In this document: positions 54,236 through 63,881 of the stretch, piece by piece
How positions within the stretch are numbered: position 1 is the first letter of the stretch
How the letters are laid out: every line of letters starts with the position of its first letter
DNA from: Granulicella sp. L60
GTDB taxonomy: Bacteria; Acidobacteriota; Terriglobia; Terriglobales; Acidobacteriaceae
DNA length: 64,000 nucleotides
Direction: 5' to 3'
NCBI RefSeq assembly: GCF_009765825.1
Contig: NZ_LMUR01000015.1
Location: 693,628 to 757,627, forward strand
Position numbers and translations under genes: made by a program
The notes under the pieces: model-generated
Databases searched by the model: none
Told to the model about the DNA's origin: nothing
What the model saw: only the letters and a program-made list of their open reading frames with translations

Positions 54236-55204
54236 TCACAGCTTTGAGAAGAAATCCGTCTGTTCAAGATCAGCCAGAAGCCTCATGTGCGTCGGGCTCC
54301 AACCCAGGCGCTCTCGTGTGAGCTTACTCGATGTTGGATTGTCGAGTGGCACCGCCGGCCCGATGAATCCGAACTGTTTCTTAGCCTCCTCAGGCGTTTT
54401 GCTGACAACCGGTACGTTCAGCCGCTGCCCGATCACCTCCGCAATCTCGCGGAACGGAATGCCTTCCTCGTCGACACCATGATAGGTTCCGCCGGCAGGT
54501 CCCTGCTCAAACGCCAACCGAAACAGGTGTGCAGCGTCCAGATGGTGCACCGAAGGCCACCGATTCATGCCATCGCCCACGTACGCCGACTCCCTCTTCT
54601 TGCGTGCCATCGGGATGAGTAACGATGCAAGCCCGTAAGCTGTAGGCCCGTGAACTATCGGCGGCAGCCGGATAGCGGACGTACGAAGCCCACGCGCCGC
54701 CCAATCCTTCAGCACGTCCTCATTCTTGGCCCGGATACCTCCGAAGGCTCTCGGAGAGTGATCATACGTTTCGTCCTCGGTTGCGAGCAGTTTCGGCTTC
54801 ATTCCCAACGTTCCAAAGGTCGCCACCAGCGGGCTGCCTTTACCCAGAGCCGCTGCTATCGTCTCAATCGCACGGCGGTCTGTCGCGGCGGCGGCTTCCA
54901 TAAACCTTTGGACAATCCCGCTGGGTGCGCCACCGAGAAAGACACCGAGACGAGTACCCAGCGGAACGTGCGCAAGTTGGTGATAGAACGCCGTATGGAT
55001 CGCACCATCCGCGGCCGAAGCGCCACGGCGCAACCCCTCCAGGTCGTCAACGGTGCCTAGCTGCACCTGAGCACCGGCTTCAACCAGTTTCTTCCCGGAA
55101 GCCTCTGAGCGAGCCAACCCCGTGACCTGATGGCCTGCGCCGATGAGTTCCTTGACGATGGCAAAGCCGATGAATCCTGTAGCCCCGGTCACAAAAACGC
55201 GCAT
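54236..55204 (-). CDS. NAD-dependent epimerase/dehydratase (extended SDR)
   Basis: This 322-aa protein opens with RVFVTGATGFIGFAIVKELI (2-21), the NAD(P)-binding loop. AHTAF-like IHTAFYHQLAHV follows at the fourth strand. The usual YxxxK active site is not obvious. It has an AGGAGAC ribosome-binding site and diverges from an AraC regulator only 53 bases away. Together with the next gene it forms a two-gene redox operon probably controlled by that regulator. Confidence 0.85.
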   Translation of the reverse strand: MRVFVTGATGFIGFAIVKELIGAGHQVTGLARSEASGKKLVEAGAQVQLGTVDDLEGLRRGASAADGAIHTAFYHQLAHVPLGTRLGVFLGGAPSGIVQRFMEAAAATDRRAIETIAAALGKGSPLVATFGTLGMKPKLLATEDETYDHSPRAFGGIRAKNEDVLKDWAARGLRTSAIRLPPIVHGPTAYGLASLLIPMARKKRESAYVGDGMNRWPSVHHLDAAHLFRLAFEQGPAGGTYHGVDEEGIPFREIAEVIGQRLNVPVVSKTPEEAKKQFGFIGPAVPLDNPTSSKLTRERLGWSPTHMRLLADLEQTDFFSKL

Positions 55205-55257
55205 AGTCCTGTCTCCTATGCAGCAGCCTAAGGAAGATCAGCGATAGAATCTATGCG

Positions 55258-56304
55258 ATGGAAGACGCATTTCTATCGAGATCGTCCAGAATTGCAGACG
55301 ACCCGCTTTCAGACGTGCTTTCGCTGCTCAAACCGCGCGGCTACCAGTCCGGCGGAATCGATGCAGGTGGGGATTGGTCGTTCGAGTTCCCAAAGAGCAA
55401 CGGCTTCTTCTGTCTTGCGCTCGTCTCGGGCTGCTGCTGGCTGTCCGTCGATGGTGTCGACGAGCCCGTCCTGTTGCAGGCGGGAGAGTTTGCGGTACTG
55501 CCGCATGGGCCGGCGTTCCGTATGGCAAGCGATCTGGCAGTCGCGCCGGTCGATATCTTCTCACTGAGAGCCGAGAAACTGAACGGCAAGATCCTTACCT
55601 GGCAGGGCGGCGGGGCCTGCCTCGGGCTCAGCGCGGTCTTCACCTTCGCCGGAGAGCACGCAAACATCTTGTCCGAGGTGCTGCCGACTCTCATCCATAT
55701 TCGCAATCCTGCAGACCGCGCGGTGCTGCAGTGGTATCTGGAACGCATGATGGCCGTCCTCCGCAATCCGCAACCGGGCGGCGTGCTCCAGGGCGAATAC
55801 CTCGCGCAGATGATGCTGATCGAAGTTCTTCGGCTCCACATGACAGACAAGATGACGGGCGGAGTCGGTTGGCTCTTCGCACTTGCCAACAAGCAATTGA
55901 GCGCGGCCATAGCAGCGATGCATGAGCGTCCAGGGCATCGCTGGACCGTTCGGGAACTCGCCGAGCGCGCCGGCATGTCGCGGTCAGCCTTCGCGCTGCG
56001 CTTCAAGGAGCAAGTGGGGACTTCCGTCATGGAGTACCTGATTCGATGGCGAATGCTTCTCGCTGCGGAGAGGCTACGGAACTCGTCGGATGCGGTCTCG
56101 TCCATCGCTCTTTCGCTTGGATACGAATCCGAAAGCGCGTTCGGATTCGCGTTCAAACGAGAGATGGGCTGTTCTCCACGTCAGTACTGCCGTGCACGAG
56201 CTTCTGCTTCGAAGACTTCCGTTTCCTCAGAACCCACAAGTATGACTCCGTCCGAGCCCGCTGTAGAAACGCTGCCTCCACAAGCCGCCTTGCAGACTTC
56301 CTGA
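55258..56304 (+). CDS. AraC-family regulator with cupin N-terminus
   Basis: This 348-aa protein has an N-terminal cupin-like domain (SLLKPRGYQSGGIDAGGDWS; LLQAGEFAVLPHGPAF) followed by a two-helix-turn-helix AraC domain (TVRELAERAGMSRSAFALRF; GYESESAFGFAFKREMGCSP). The architecture is that of the cupin_6 AraC group, which commonly controls a divergent SDR gene. A polar, low-complexity tail of about 45 residues follows the DNA-binding domain. It probably regulates the operon at 54236-55204. Confidence 0.88.
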   Translation: MEDAFLSRSSRIADDPLSDVLSLLKPRGYQSGGIDAGGDWSFEFPKSNGFFCLALVSGCCWLSVDGVDEPVLLQAGEFAVLPHGPAFRMASDLAVAPVDIFSLRAEKLNGKILTWQGGGACLGLSAVFTFAGEHANILSEVLPTLIHIRNPADRAVLQWYLERMMAVLRNPQPGGVLQGEYLAQMMLIEVLRLHMTDKMTGGVGWLFALANKQLSAAIAAMHERPGHRWTVRELAERAGMSRSAFALRFKEQVGTSVMEYLIRWRMLLAAERLRNSSDAVSSIALSLGYESESAFGFAFKREMGCSPRQYCRARASASKTSVSSEPTSMTPSEPAVETLPPQAALQTS

Positions 56305-56378
56305 TTTCGACCAGATTGATTCCTGACCCATAGGTGCGCCTTAGTCCCGTGATCTTCGATTGAGAGTCAAGGCCCAGC

Positions 56379-56585
56379 GTGTCTATCACGCAACTCCAGC
56401 ATTCGCTGGAGATGATTACGCAGGAGTTGACCGCGGTCTATAAGTTCGCTCCAAACACTTCGCCAGAGGCCTACGGCAGGGCGGAAAAGATGCTTAAAAG
56501 CGGCCATTTCACCTTCACTGACGACGAGATCGACGATTTTTTGCCCCCGGCACTCCGGAAGAATAAACCGACGTCAGGGACATAA
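56379..56585 (+). CDS. Small hypothetical protein
   Basis: This 68-aa protein starts with GTG (AAGG 6 bases upstream); an internal ATG at 56412 is possible. Residues read SITQLQHSLEMITQELTAVY and KSGHFTFTDDEIDDFLPPAL. It is acidic, helical and soluble. I do not recognise it, but its composition and the absence of competing frames make it plausible. Confidence 0.5.
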   Translation: MSITQLQHSLEMITQELTAVYKFAPNTSPEAYGRAEKMLKSGHFTFTDDEIDDFLPPALRKNKPTSGT

Positions 56586-56649
56586 AATAAATTTATGTGC
56601 GGACGTTACGAGAGACGCGGCGACAAACAGGCTATGGGAGCCTGACTGC

Positions 56650-58194
56650 TTAGGTGCCGCAGAAAGTCTGTCGGACACATTCCTCGGGGCTGGCTGGCGT
56701 GACATACCGTTCCAAGTCCGGCCTTTCCTCGTACGGATGTGACAATATCTTCAGCAAGTCCTCGAATGGCTGGAAGTCCCGGCGCTCGACGGCGGCGTCA
56801 AGTGCCGCCTCTACCACGTGGTTCCGTGGGATGTACGCCGGGTTTGCCAACCGCATGGCCGCAGCGCGTGCCTCCGCGGATACGGGCTCTTCCTCCAGGC
56901 GTCGGCGCCATTCAGAAGCCCATAAGTCGTAAGCCCCTGCGTCAGCGAACTGCTTGCGTACTTCCTCGTCTCCTTGCGATCCGGCCACAGCATCGCACAG
57001 CCGGAGGAAGGTCAGGGTGAAGTCGGCGCCGTTACTGGCCATGCGCTGCATCAGGTCGTCGGCCAGCGCTGCATCACCCTCGCGTTCCCTGAACAGGCCA
57101 AGCTTGCGACGCAGGCCGGTAGCTCGAGCAGCTGCGAACTTGAAATCGAAGGCGGCCAGCGCCTCGTTGGCCGACGCTTTGGCGGCCGATTCGCTACCCT
57201 CTTCGGGCTCCAGGATGGGCAGTAGCGTCTCGGCGAGACGCGTCAGATTCCAGAGCGCAGCGCGGGGTTGATTGCTATAGGCGTAACGTCCCTGATGATC
57301 GATGGAGCTGAACACCTTGTCTGGCTCGTATGCTTCCATGAAGGCGCATGGGCCGTAATCGATCGTTTCGCCCGATATGGAGGTGTTGTCGGTGTTCATC
57401 ACGCCGTGGATGAAGCCGAAGAGCATCCATTGTGCGACCAGATACGCCTGCCTAGCGATTACGCCATCCAGCAATGCCCGATATGGCCGCTTCTTACCTG
57501 CGGCCTCAGGATAGTGCCGGGCGATTGCATAGTCCGCTAGCCTGCGTATACCCTCCGTGTCAGCCTGAGCGGCGAAGTACTGGAAGGTGCCCACGCGGAG
57601 GTGACTCGCCGCGACTCGGGTCAGAACGGCTCCGGGCAAGACCGTTTCGCGAAACACCCGTTCGCCAGTGGCGACCGCGGCCAGGGCGCGGGTGGTTGGC
57701 ACGCCCAGCGCCGCCATTGCTTCACTTACGATGTACTCGCGCAGGACCGGACCGAGCGCGGCTCTGCCGTCGCCACGGCGGGAGAAGGGAGTCGGACCGG
57801 AGCCTTTGAGCTGGACGTCGTAGCGCACGCCGTCAGGCCCCATCACCTCCCCTAACAAGTTGGCACGGCCGTCGCCGAGCTGCGGAACGAAGTATCCAAA
57901 CTGGTGTCCGGCATAGGCGAGTGCCAGGGGTTCGGACCCCTCGGCGACTCGGTTGCCTGCCAGGATTTGCACTCCTTGTTCGCTCGCCAGAGCGCGCGGG
58001 TCGAGCTCAAGGCTACGGGCCAGTTCCAGATTCAGCTTCACAAGGCGCGGGGTCGCTACCGGTGTCGGATTTACCCGAGCGTAGAAGCGCTCCGGTAATC
58101 TCGCATAGGTGTTTTCGAAACCGAGACGGACGGCCTGGCGGTCGGAGTCGGAGGTGTCGGGTAACGGCATTGAGGGAAGATCTGGTGAACTCAT
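56650..58194 (-). CDS. selO: Protein adenylyltransferase SelO (YdiU)
   Basis: This 514-aa protein matches SelO pseudokinases. [20 protein letters not shown], the ATP-binding [19 protein letters not shown] and the metal/catalytic segment [20 protein letters not shown] are all conserved. It transfers AMP from ATP to Ser, Thr or Tyr of target proteins, linked to oxidative-stress control. Eukaryotic members have a C-terminal selenocysteine; this one ends [10 protein letters not shown] with a cysteine, as most bacterial proteins do. The first 10-15 residues are poorly conserved, so a start at a later Met is possible. Confidence 0.93.
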   Translation of the reverse strand: MSSPDLPSMPLPDTSDSDRQAVRLGFENTYARLPERFYARVNPTPVATPRLVKLNLELARSLELDPRALASEQGVQILAGNRVAEGSEPLALAYAGHQFGYFVPQLGDGRANLLGEVMGPDGVRYDVQLKGSGPTPFSRRGDGRAALGPVLREYIVSEAMAALGVPTTRALAAVATGERVFRETVLPGAVLTRVAASHLRVGTFQYFAAQADTEGIRRLADYAIARHYPEAAGKKRPYRALLDGVIARQAYLVAQWMLFGFIHGVMNTDNTSISGETIDYGPCAFMEAYEPDKVFSSIDHQGRYAYSNQPRAALWNLTRLAETLLPILEPEEGSESAAKASANEALAAFDFKFAAARATGLRRKLGLFREREGDAALADDLMQRMASNGADFTLTFLRLCDAVAGSQGDEEVRKQFADAGAYDLWASEWRRRLEEEPVSAEARAAAMRLANPAYIPRNHVVEAALDAAVERRDFQPFEDLLKILSHPYEERPDLERYVTPASPEECVRQTFCGT

Positions 58195-58871
58195 GGTCTA
58201 TTGGATGTCGGCATGTTGTATTCGCTTCGGCTTAGGTCCGTGACTGCGATTTTCATATAGGTGCCGTAGCAGCGGCGGCGCAAGCGGGCTTTGAGCGTTA
58301 CGAAGCTGATGTCGGAGACGGCGGATCAGACCTCCTTCGCCCCTTTCTCGCCCTCAGGCCCTCATACCTTCAAAGCGAGAAGGGAACTGCCGTCCCCTGA
58401 TTGCCAAAGCCTAGTGCCGGTGTTGGTGCCGGTTCGTACCCGGTCATAAAGCGTTTGCCAATTCCGCTCCTTATGCCGGAACTGTCACCTCGGGAAAACA
58501 GTGCCCCAGGAAGAAACCGTCCCACACCGATGAATTACGCGAGTCGCAATGAGTGCCTCGCGTAATTTGCACCAATCGACAGGGGCAGAGAAGGGCCGGA
58601 TTCTTTGTAGTTTCGAGAACCCCGTTTTTCTTGCACTACGGATAGGCGTCTGATCGACGATGAGAGCCTTGGCGATTTGGCCATCAATGGACACCTAGCG
58701 GATAAGGCACAACTACTGGTAGTTGTTGCAAACACCGTTTTGCAGGGGGGCAAGGAAAGATCGTGCCCTATGATGCAGGGGAAGCGGATCGTCGAGGAAC
58801 AATGGAGGAGCACGATCAGTGGAATCGTGGAGCGCGAGGAACGATTCCTCGTAAAAGTGGCCAGATTTCTT
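58195..58871. other. Gap of 677 bases without a supported gene
   Basis: Several overlapping frames exist but none reads as a protein with recognisable motifs. Near its right end, CGAGGAA (58835-58841) and TTCCTCG (58845-58851) form a hairpin 20 bases beyond the hydrolase stop that could act as its terminator; GGAATCGT/ACGATTCC in the same place offers an alternative stem. The left end should contain the selO promoter. Confidence 0.4.
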
Positions 58872-59744
58872 TCAATCTTGCGCATCAAGGCGGGCCAGCC
58901 ACCCCCCGATCACTCGCGCGCACTCTTCCGGCGCTTCCTCCGCCAGCAGATGGCCCATCCCCGCCAATGTCACGCGCTCGCTATCCTCAAGATGCTCTTC
59001 CAGCTCCGCTGCGCTTGTAATCGGAACGATCGGGTCTTCGTCTCCCCAGATCAAAAGAGTTGGAGTGGCGATTGCCGCCTTGGTCAAAACTTCACGCAAC
59101 TCGCCCATATCCTGGTCCCACGTCCCAAGTATTTCGAGCACGCGACGCAGTGTGTTGCGATTCCGTAGCACGCTCAGTTGCCGCCGCAAATGCCACATCC
59201 GGATGCGGCTCTTCGACCCCGCAGCCTCGTTGTACGCTCGCAGAATCATCCAGTTCGGAGCCAGTGGAATACTCAATGCAAGCATGCGGCCAGGCTGTCG
59301 GAGATAGAAATTCACCACGCGGCTTCGGTATCCGCCAAAAGGATGCGCTGGAGACATCAGCACCAACCCCTTCAACCCCGGGGACCCCATCGCCGCGAGC
59401 CGCAAAGCGAGCACTCCCCCATGGGAGTGTCCGATGACAACCGGTTGCATCAGGCCGATGCTCTTCATGAAACTGTGGATCAGCCCGGTAAGACTCGCCT
59501 GACGAACATCCAGCTTCTTCGTCCTGTCCGCCGGCTGCGCCGCAAGCAGATCTATCGCCACAATCCGCCTGTCCGCCGACAGTCCGGCGATCAGCTCAGT
59601 CAGCGTCTCCGCCGTAGCCAGCAGCGCATGAATCAACAGAATCGGTGGGAGGATCGGCGGTACATTTTGTCCTTTGACCGCTTCCCGCTCCATGTAGGCG
59701 AGACGAACCCCGTTGACCACGACGTCAAGGTACCGGTGACGCAT
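58872..59744 (-). CDS. Alpha/beta hydrolase
   Basis: The protein has 290 aa from ATG 59744 (a GTG one codon earlier is possible). The nucleophile elbow is VIGHSHGGVLALRLA (serine about residue 130). The acid lies in LLIWGDEDPIVP and the histidine in LAGMGHLLAEEAPEE near the C-terminus. The fold resembles small esterases and epoxide or C-C hydrolases; the oxyanion HG motif is altered to IHALLATAE, unlike the usual HGxP, so activity is uncertain. No operon partner is visible. Confidence 0.85.
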   Translation of the reverse strand: MRHRYLDVVVNGVRLAYMEREAVKGQNVPPILPPILLIHALLATAETLTELIAGLSADRRIVAIDLLAAQPADRTKKLDVRQASLTGLIHSFMKSIGLMQPVVIGHSHGGVLALRLAAMGSPGLKGLVLMSPAHPFGGYRSRVVNFYLRQPGRMLALSIPLAPNWMILRAYNEAAGSKSRIRMWHLRRQLSVLRNRNTLRRVLEILGTWDQDMGELREVLTKAAIATPTLLIWGDEDPIVPITSAAELEEHLEDSERVTLAGMGHLLAEEAPEECARVIGGWLARLDAQD

Positions 59745-59986
59745 CACCGCCCGAAAGCCCGTGATAGATTCCGCATACTCGCAGCATAGCGAAAAGGGAG
59801 CTTCCTCGAAAGTCCGCTTTGCGGCGAGTTAGATTGAGGTTTCCCAAAACCGGTTTCTGTGGAAACGGAGCCTATATGAAATCAAACAGTGGTTGGGGCT
59901 GCCGAAAACTCTGTTTCGCGGCTTCTTTGGATAGAAGCCACCCGATTACGGGGCTGCTGGTCGCGGCTTCTTTGTTCTGCCCGACG

Positions 59987-60490
59987 CTAATTGTGCTGGC
60001 CCCAGTGATCAGAGGTGATGGGAGGCGCGGAGCGCCAGTCGATGCGCTGGCCGGAAAGGCGCGACTTTGGGCGGCGGCTGGCCATCAAGAGCTGTGAAAG
60101 GTTCTGCGTGAGCAGCAGCAGGCCATAGCCGGACCCATGGGCGTGATGATGAGACATCAGGTCGAAGGAGAGGAAGAACATGGCCGCGACCGTCAGCGTC
60201 GCATAGACACCCACGACCAAGGGGGTGTCGAAGGTAACGCGAAAGCGTTCAATCTGCTCTGGGGGCCAGCGCTCTGATTCGATGCCGGTGCGCAGGTCAT
60301 AGCTAATCCATAGGGAAGCGATGAAAGCGCCGAGCGCGGTCACGGCGAACAGAGTGAACCACAGAGCGAAGGCGTGTCCCGAATGGACGCGCACCAGCGG
60401 CGCAACAAACCATATCACTGCGGAAACAAGGCCGAGCACGACGCAAATGACTGCCTGTTGCATGACCGAAATGGAGCGGACACGCTGCAT
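59987..60490 (-). CDS. Small membrane protein with four helices
   Basis: The protein has 167 aa from ATG 60490. Hydrophobic stretches lie at about residues 9-31 (AVICVVLGLVSAVIWFVAPL), 38-61, 92-110 and 120-135; the last 30 residues are polar and basic. SFDLMSHHHAHGSGYG contains a histidine cluster that might bind a metal. I cannot place it in a family with confidence. The start is favoured because TATAAT ends 6 bases before it, giving a leaderless mRNA. Confidence 0.65.
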   Translation of the reverse strand: MQRVRSISVMQQAVICVVLGLVSAVIWFVAPLVRVHSGHAFALWFTLFAVTALGAFIASLWISYDLRTGIESERWPPEQIERFRVTFDTPLVVGVYATLTVAAMFFLSFDLMSHHHAHGSGYGLLLLTQNLSQLLMASRRPKSRLSGQRIDWRSAPPITSDHWGQHN

Positions 60491-60496
60491 GTGGGA

Positions 60497-60502
60497 ATTA
60501 TA
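60497..60502 (-). promoter_or_regulatory. Perfect TATAAT -10 box for a leaderless transcript
   Basis: TATAAT on the minus strand is separated from the ATG at 60490 by 6 bases, so transcription would start at or next to the A of the start codon. No Shine-Dalgarno precedes that ATG. The -35 region is weak. Confidence 0.45.
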
Positions 60503-60610
60503 GAGGGTCTCCGATGCAGGCGAGACTAGAAAGGGGCTCCGACGCAATCGCGAATTGAGGGTGGTGGTCTGCTAAGGGCATGGCAGGGATTTCAAAGAGA
60601 GCCAAACTCT

Positions 60611-62176
60611 CTACGAAGGGATCTTAATGACGATACCCTCCGAACCTTTCAGCTCGACAAAGTTGCCTACCCGCTCTGCGCGACGACGAGAATCAGTACC
60701 AGCGAGAACGATCCCGGATTCTGCAGCCACCTGAACGGGGCTGTGACCGAAATTGAGAAAAACCATGAGACGCACGTGATCTGTGGCTAGTTCGTAGTTT
60801 AATAAATCGCCTAAACTTGTTACGGAGCGCAACTGGCCACTCACCAAAGCGGGATGCGCGCGCCTAAGTGCGATCAACCTGCGATATAGGTTCAGCATGG
60901 ATTCTTCGTCGCAGTTCTCAACTTCAACATTCACTGCTCGGTGGTCTGCTCCGAGAGGTAACCAAGGCTGGCCGCGCGTGAAACCGGCCGTATCAGAGCA
61001 ATCCCATGTCATAGGACTGCGTTCCGGATCTCGTCCCATCCCAATTCCGGGCTGCCTCTTTTCCGCGGGGTCCTGCACATCTTCCGGCCGGACGAACGCG
61101 TTGGTCATGCCTATCTCTTCGCCGTAGTAGATAGTCAAGGTTCCCGGAAGAGTGAGCAAGAGCATAGCTGCTATTGCGGTTTGTGAAAGGCCGACTCTTG
61201 TAGCAATGCGTGCGTTGTCATGATTCCCTAATACCCAGTTTGGCCAGGCTCCCGGCGGCAACATTGTCATATATTCGGAAATAACCTGGGCAATGGCTCG
61301 CGCGTTCCATGGACACTGGAGAAGGAGGAAGTTGAATGGCAGATTCGCGCCATTCAAATCCTGTCCGTAGTATGTCATCAGGTCCTTTACAGGAAGGTAT
61401 ATCTCGCCTATGAGGACGCGTCCGGGATAGCTGTCAATCACGGCCCGCATTTCTGCTACCACCTCGTGGACCTCCGGACGATTGGAGTTGTATACCGGTA
61501 GCAGGCTGTTGCCGGAGGACTGGTCTGGACCAAAGTCAGGATTCGATGGATTGTCGCGATACTGATCGTCTTTGATGATCAGCCACATGACATCGACGCG
61601 AAATCCGTCGACACCCTTGTCCAGCCAGAATCGCAGAGCGTCGTACATGGCCGCCCGAACTGCCGGGTTGCGCCAATTCAGATCTGGTTGCTCTTTCAGG
61701 AAAGAGTGATAGTAATACTGGCTCGTAAGTTCATCCCACTCCCAACCCGAACCGCCAAAATTGCTCATCCAATTATTCGATTGATCGCGCCACAGATACC
61801 AATCTCGTTTGGCATTTTCACGCGAAGATCGACTTTCCAAAAACCACGGGTGCCGATCGGAGGAGTGGTTGGGAACGAAATCGAGAATCACCTTTAGATC
61901 TCGACGGTGAGCTTCAATGAGCAGGCGATCGAAATCTTGCAAGTTTCCGAAGATTGGATCAACGTCGCAATAATCAGCGACGTCATATCCGAAATCGGCC
62001 ATGGGAGATCGATAGATAGGCGCGATCCAAATAGCACCGACCCCGATCCCCACCAGATAATCGAGCCGCTGAATAATGCCATCCAAGTCTCCTATGCCGT
62101 CTCCATTGCTGTCCTGAAACGAACGCGGATAAACCTCGTAAATCACTGCAGATTGCCACCAGGCGAGATTGTGCAT
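60611..62176 (-). CDS. GH13 alpha-glucosidase / oligo-1,6-glucosidase
   Basis: In this 521-aa glycoside hydrolase, family 13 catalytic residues are D195 in DGFRVDVMW, E258 in VLIGEIYLP and D320 in LGNHDNAR. Metal and substrate motifs PRSFQDSNGDGIGDLDGI and DFVPNHSSD are present. The C-terminal domain is a short beta-sandwich. It has no signal peptide, so it should hydrolyse alpha-glucosides (maltose, isomaltose or sucrose-like) in the cytoplasm. It diverges from a second GH13 gene only 43 bases away, implying a shared control region. Confidence 0.9.
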   Translation of the reverse strand: MHNLAWWQSAVIYEVYPRSFQDSNGDGIGDLDGIIQRLDYLVGIGVGAIWIAPIYRSPMADFGYDVADYCDVDPIFGNLQDFDRLLIEAHRRDLKVILDFVPNHSSDRHPWFLESRSSRENAKRDWYLWRDQSNNWMSNFGGSGWEWDELTSQYYYHSFLKEQPDLNWRNPAVRAAMYDALRFWLDKGVDGFRVDVMWLIIKDDQYRDNPSNPDFGPDQSSGNSLLPVYNSNRPEVHEVVAEMRAVIDSYPGRVLIGEIYLPVKDLMTYYGQDLNGANLPFNFLLLQCPWNARAIAQVISEYMTMLPPGAWPNWVLGNHDNARIATRVGLSQTAIAAMLLLTLPGTLTIYYGEEIGMTNAFVRPEDVQDPAEKRQPGIGMGRDPERSPMTWDCSDTAGFTRGQPWLPLGADHRAVNVEVENCDEESMLNLYRRLIALRRAHPALVSGQLRSVTSLGDLLNYELATDHVRLMVFLNFGHSPVQVAAESGIVLAGTDSRRRAERVGNFVELKGSEGIVIKIPS

Positions 62177-62219
62177 CTAAAATTGCTCCTCGAAGATTTT
62201 CGAACTGAAAGATCGCCCC

Positions 62220-63881
62220 ATGATCAATGACCTCTGGTACAAGAACGCAGTCATTTATTGCCTCTCAGTCGCAACTTATATGGATGCAAATGGAGACGGT
62301 AGCGGCGATTTTCAAGGCCTGATGCGCCGCCTGGATTATCTGCAGGGGTTGGGCGTCACGGCGATCTGGCTGATGCCGTTTCAACCATCTCCCTGCAAGG
62401 ATGACGGCTACGATGTAGCAGATTACTACGGCGTCAATCCCCAGTACGGGACCCTGGGCGACTTTGTTGAGTTCACCCACGGCTGCAAACAGCGTGGATT
62501 GCGCGTGCTAATCGACCTCGTGGTTAACCACACCTCCAATGAACATCCGTGGTTCCAGGCCGCACGTCGCGATCCGCAATCCAAATATCGTAACTGGTAT
62601 GTTTGGTCCAAAAAGAAGCCCAAGAACGCTGCCTCAGGTGTGGTCTTCCCCGGCGTGCAGAAGTCGACCTGGGACTACGATGAGGTTGCCAAGGCCTACT
62701 ACTTCCATCGCTTTTACGATTTTCAACCGGATCTCAATACTTCCAATCCTGAAGTTCAAGCGGAGATCCTCAAGATCATGGGCTTCTGGTTGCAACTTGG
62801 AGTCTCCGGCTTTCGCATGGATGCCGTCCCATTTGTCATCTCTCAGAAGGGCGCAAATGTTACCAAAGCTGAAGAGCAATACGATATGCTACGCACCTTC
62901 AGTCAGTTTTTAACCTGGAGAGAAGGAGAAGCAATCATCCTGGCCGAAGCGAATGTGCTTCCAGGTACCGACATGAAATATTTCGGCTCCGCCGGTGAGC
63001 GCTTGCAGATGATGTTCAACTTCGAGGTCAATCAGCACCTTTTTTATGCGCTCGCAACCAGCGATTCTCGACCCCTCGTTAAGGCAATGCGATTGACGAA
63101 GTCGAGACCCGCTACCGCGCAGTGGGGACAATTTCTCAGAAATCATGATGAACTCGACCTCGGACGTCTCGAACCCAAGCAGAGGAAGGCTGTCTTTAGT
63201 AAATTTGCTCCCGATCCGGACATGCAGCTGTATCAACGCGGTATCCGACGTCGACTCGCCCCGACGTTGCAAGGTGATCGTCGCCGGCTTGAACTCGCCT
63301 ACAGTTTGATGATGACATTACCGGGCACACCAGTGATTCGTTATGGCGACGAGATTGGCATGGGGGACAATCTTGCACTGCCAGAAAGAAACTGTGCCCG
63401 AACACCTATGCAATGGTCGACAGAGCCGCAAGCGGGCTTCACGAAGAGTGATCATCCGGTGCTGCCTGTGATTAGCGATGGACCATATGGCTTTCAACAC
63501 GTAAACGTTGCAGATCAGCGTCGGGACCCGAACTCGCTTCTCAACTGGATGGAACGTATTGTCCGCATGCGCAAAGAGGTTCCTGAAATTGGTTGGGGCG
63601 ACTTTTCTTTTATTTCGGTGGGGACTCCGGAGGTCCTGGTGATGCAGTACAGCTGGCGCAATAACTCCGTGCTCTGTATACACAACCTTAGCGGCGAGCC
63701 ACGAGAGATTCGATTCGCGCTTCAAGCCGAAGAAATGCCCTGCATATTGGCTAATCTTTTATCCAACGATCACAGCCAACCTGATTCGAGTGGCCGACAT
63801 TCCATACTTCTTGAACCGTATGGATATCGCTGGTTTAGGGTCTGCGGCTTAGACTACCTGCTCAAACGAGCAGAGATTTGA
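62220..63881 (+). CDS. GH13 trehalose-synthase-like enzyme
   Basis: This 553-aa protein has nucleophile D201 in GFRMDAVPF, acid/base E243 in IILAEANVLPG and transition-state D310 in RNHDELDL. The LMPFQPSPCKDDGYDVADYY segment and RRLAPTLQGDRRRLELAYSL are typical of TreS (maltose alpha-D-glucosyltransferase) proteins. It has no signal peptide. The N-terminal AVIYCLSVATYMDANGDGSG departs from the usual AVIYE-H-V-F segment, so it may be a divergent member with a different substrate. A likely role is interconversion of maltose and trehalose, linked to the neighbouring glucosidase. Confidence 0.83.
   Translation: MINDLWYKNAVIYCLSVATYMDANGDGSGDFQGLMRRLDYLQGLGVTAIWLMPFQPSPCKDDGYDVADYYGVNPQYGTLGDFVEFTHGCKQRGLRVLIDLVVNHTSNEHPWFQAARRDPQSKYRNWYVWSKKKPKNAASGVVFPGVQKSTWDYDEVAKAYYFHRFYDFQPDLNTSNPEVQAEILKIMGFWLQLGVSGFRMDAVPFVISQKGANVTKAEEQYDMLRTFSQFLTWREGEAIILAEANVLPGTDMKYFGSAGERLQMMFNFEVNQHLFYALATSDSRPLVKAMRLTKSRPATAQWGQFLRNHDELDLGRLEPKQRKAVFSKFAPDPDMQLYQRGIRRRLAPTLQGDRRRLELAYSLMMTLPGTPVIRYGDEIGMGDNLALPERNCARTPMQWSTEPQAGFTKSDHPVLPVISDGPYGFQHVNVADQRRDPNSLLNWMERIVRMRKEVPEIGWGDFSFISVGTPEVLVMQYSWRNNSVLCIHNLSGEPREIRFALQAEEMPCILANLLSNDHSQPDSSGRHSILLEPYGYRWFRVCGLDYLLKRAEI

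Noticed and set aside
58535..58888. Frames in the 677-base gap after selO considered as a transposase fragment
   Set aside because: None shows a DDE, HUH or other transposase motif, and no terminal repeats or target duplication are visible.
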